Source of the DNA: Acidothermaceae bacterium
GTDB lineage: Bacteria > Actinomycetota > Actinomycetes > Acidothermales > Acidothermaceae
Direction: 5' to 3'
NCBI GenBank assembly: GCA_025925185.1
Contig: JAICLV010000157.1
Location: forward strand, 1-5,460
DNA: 5,460 bases
Shown: positions 4,530 through 5,460 of the stretch, piece after piece
Numbering within the stretch: the first letter of the stretch is position 1
Layout: every line of letters begins with the position of its first letter
The notes under the pieces: model-generated
Seen by the model: the letters and a program-made list of their open reading frames with translations, nothing else
What the model was told of the DNA's origin: nothing
The model's database searches: none
Translations under genes and position numbers: made by a program

Positions 4530-5460
4530 TCACGACGCTGACCCTAGTGCCCACTCGCCGAGCTCGACTGCCCGTCGTACGACGCGCGACTTCGTCGCGG
4601 TGACTTCCGCGAAGGGTCGACCGAAGCGCTGCTCGGCCTTGACCACCGCTTCCGGATCGCGCACCTGTGTGACCTGCAGCTCGAGCAACGGGACGTACTT
4701 CACGGCGGCGGCTGCGGCGTAGCACAACCGCAACGCCGCGTCGGAGACGTCGGACCCAGCCGCGCGCAAGCCGCTGGCATACGCCGGCAGCACGGCGTCC
4801 TCGAGTTGCGTGATGTCAGCATCGGGATGCACGTGCATCCAGACCGTGTCGAGCGTGATCTGGTCGAGGTCCTGTGCGATGGCGCCGATGCCGACCTGCG
4901 ACCAGTCGATCGCGACAACGCGGTTGTCGTCGGTGACGAAGAGGTTGTGCGGCCAGAAGTCCAGATGCACGACGGTTTGCGGCGCTGTCTCAACGATGTG
5001 CAGCAGCGCGTCCCGCTGCGCCCACACTTCCAGCGATCGCTTCCGCCACGGCAGAAGTGTCGCGACCCGCGGGTCGTCCCAGCCGTCTTCGCCGCGCACG
5101 TTGGCAAGCCGGCCGGCGCTCGTCTCGGCCCAACCGCGCAGCCAGTCGCGCGACAACCACTCGTACGACGGAAGCTGCTGTTGGTCGGCAGCGAACCACC
5201 CTTGGGTGCGCCCGAGCGCTTCGGCAATCGCCGGATATTCGTCCAGCCGGATTGCTTCGGCGGTGCGTCCGCGCGCGGCTTCCATCCAGATCCAGCACTC
5301 GTCGTCGCGCGGTTGCGTCGTCGCGAGTGAACGCGGCGCCGCCACGCCGGGAGGCAGGTCGGCGAGCAGACCCGAGTCAAACGCGAGCCACTCACGCTTC
5401 CAGTAGTTGCGATGCGCGACGTCGCCGCCGGCGACCCAGAGCGCGCCGGGATCGTCGTCC
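4530..5460 (-). CDS. APH-fold phosphotransferase-like protein, 5' end cut by window
   Basis: The frame is open from the window edge (first complete codon 5459-5457) to the TGA at 4530-4532, about 309 visible residues. A GTG at 5345 is an internal codon, not the likely start, because upstream codons continue a family-like segment (LWVAGGDVAHRNYWKREWLAFDSGLL). The visible part is the C-lobe of the aminoglycoside phosphotransferase / choline kinase fold. The catalytic loop HLDFWPHN (encoded at 4944-4967) matches HxDxxxxN with Asp as base and Asn as metal ligand. VVAIDWSQVG (Asp-Trp encoded near 4902-4907) matches the metal-binding D of the DFG-equivalent motif. The N-terminal nucleotide loop lies mostly outside the window. 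Such chromosomal actinobacterial proteins phosphorylate small molecules that are usually unknown; antibiotic resistance should not be assumed. It is co-directional with the RAM-domain gene 52 nt downstream, so the two may be co-transcribed. Confidence 0.92.
   Translation of the reverse strand, partial: DDDPGALWVAGGDVAHRNYWKREWLAFDSGLLADLPPGVAAPRSLATTQPRDDECWIWMEAARGRTAEAIRLDEYPAIAEALGRTQGWFAADQQQLPSYEWLSRDWLRGWAETSAGRLANVRGEDGWDDPRVATLLPWRKRSLEVWAQRDALLHIVETAPQTVVHLDFWPHNLFVTDDNRVVAIDWSQVGIGAIAQDLDQITLDTVWMHVHPDADITQLEDAVLPAYASGLRAAGSDVSDAALRLCYAAAAAVKYVPLLELQVTQVRDPEAVVKAEQRFGRPFAEVTATKSRVVRRAVELGEWALGSAS

Noticed and set aside
4157..4603. 148-residue plus-strand open frame opposite the RAM-domain gene
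   Set aside because: The minus-strand RAM signature SVTGEIDL accounts for the region; the plus frame starts inside the inverted repeat and has no motif.
5345..5345. GTG at 5345 as the start of the phosphotransferase-like gene
   Set aside because: In-frame codons upstream to the window edge encode a family-like segment (YWKREWLAFDSGLL) and contain no stop, so the true start lies outside the window.

Overview
This GC-rich window has codon use, a start-next-to-stop gene layout and protein families that point to a high-GC actinobacterium. The genus cannot be fixed from the sequence alone. Seven protein-coding genes are supported. Two of them are cut by the window edges: a FAD-linked oxidase that lacks its last residues, and a phosphotransferase-like gene that lacks its N-terminus.

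Left arm (1-1570, minus strand): a 65-residue Cys-containing small protein of unknown function is followed 5 nt later by a berberine-bridge-enzyme-type FAD-dependent oxidoreductase. The two are probably co-transcribed. A 133-nt divergent intergenic region (1571-1703) separates them from the rightward genes. It holds a 20-bp near-perfect palindrome placed just downstream of a plausible minus-strand promoter, a smaller inverted repeat, and clear Shine-Dalgarno sequences for both flanking genes.

Middle (1704-4097, plus strand): four genes lie head to tail. They encode a class I SAM-dependent O-methyltransferase of the caffeoyl-CoA OMT type, a degenerate response-regulator receiver domain, a small four-cysteine zinc-ribbon protein, and anthranilate phosphoribosyltransferase (TrpD). 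The last three are tightly packed (6 nt and 0 nt gaps) and look translationally coupled. A TANNNT -10 element six bases before the pseudo-receiver ATG suggests that this sub-operon may start as a leaderless transcript. No other trp genes are present, so trpD is an orphan pathway gene here.

Right arm (4190-5460, minus strand): an APH-fold phosphotransferase-like gene and a stand-alone Lrp/AsnC ligand-binding (RAM) domain protein converge on trpD. A 62-nt imperfect inverted repeat with perfect 13-bp ends sits between trpD and the RAM gene. It could act as a bidirectional terminator or be a copy of a dispersed palindromic element.

Most of the window is ordinary chromosomal metabolism. The points most worth a second look are the trpD-linked pseudo-receiver and zinc-ribbon pair, the palindrome and promoter overlap in the divergent region, the small Cys protein coupled to the oxidase, and the 62-nt inverted repeat. 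No mobile element, CRISPR array, tRNA or rRNA was seen.
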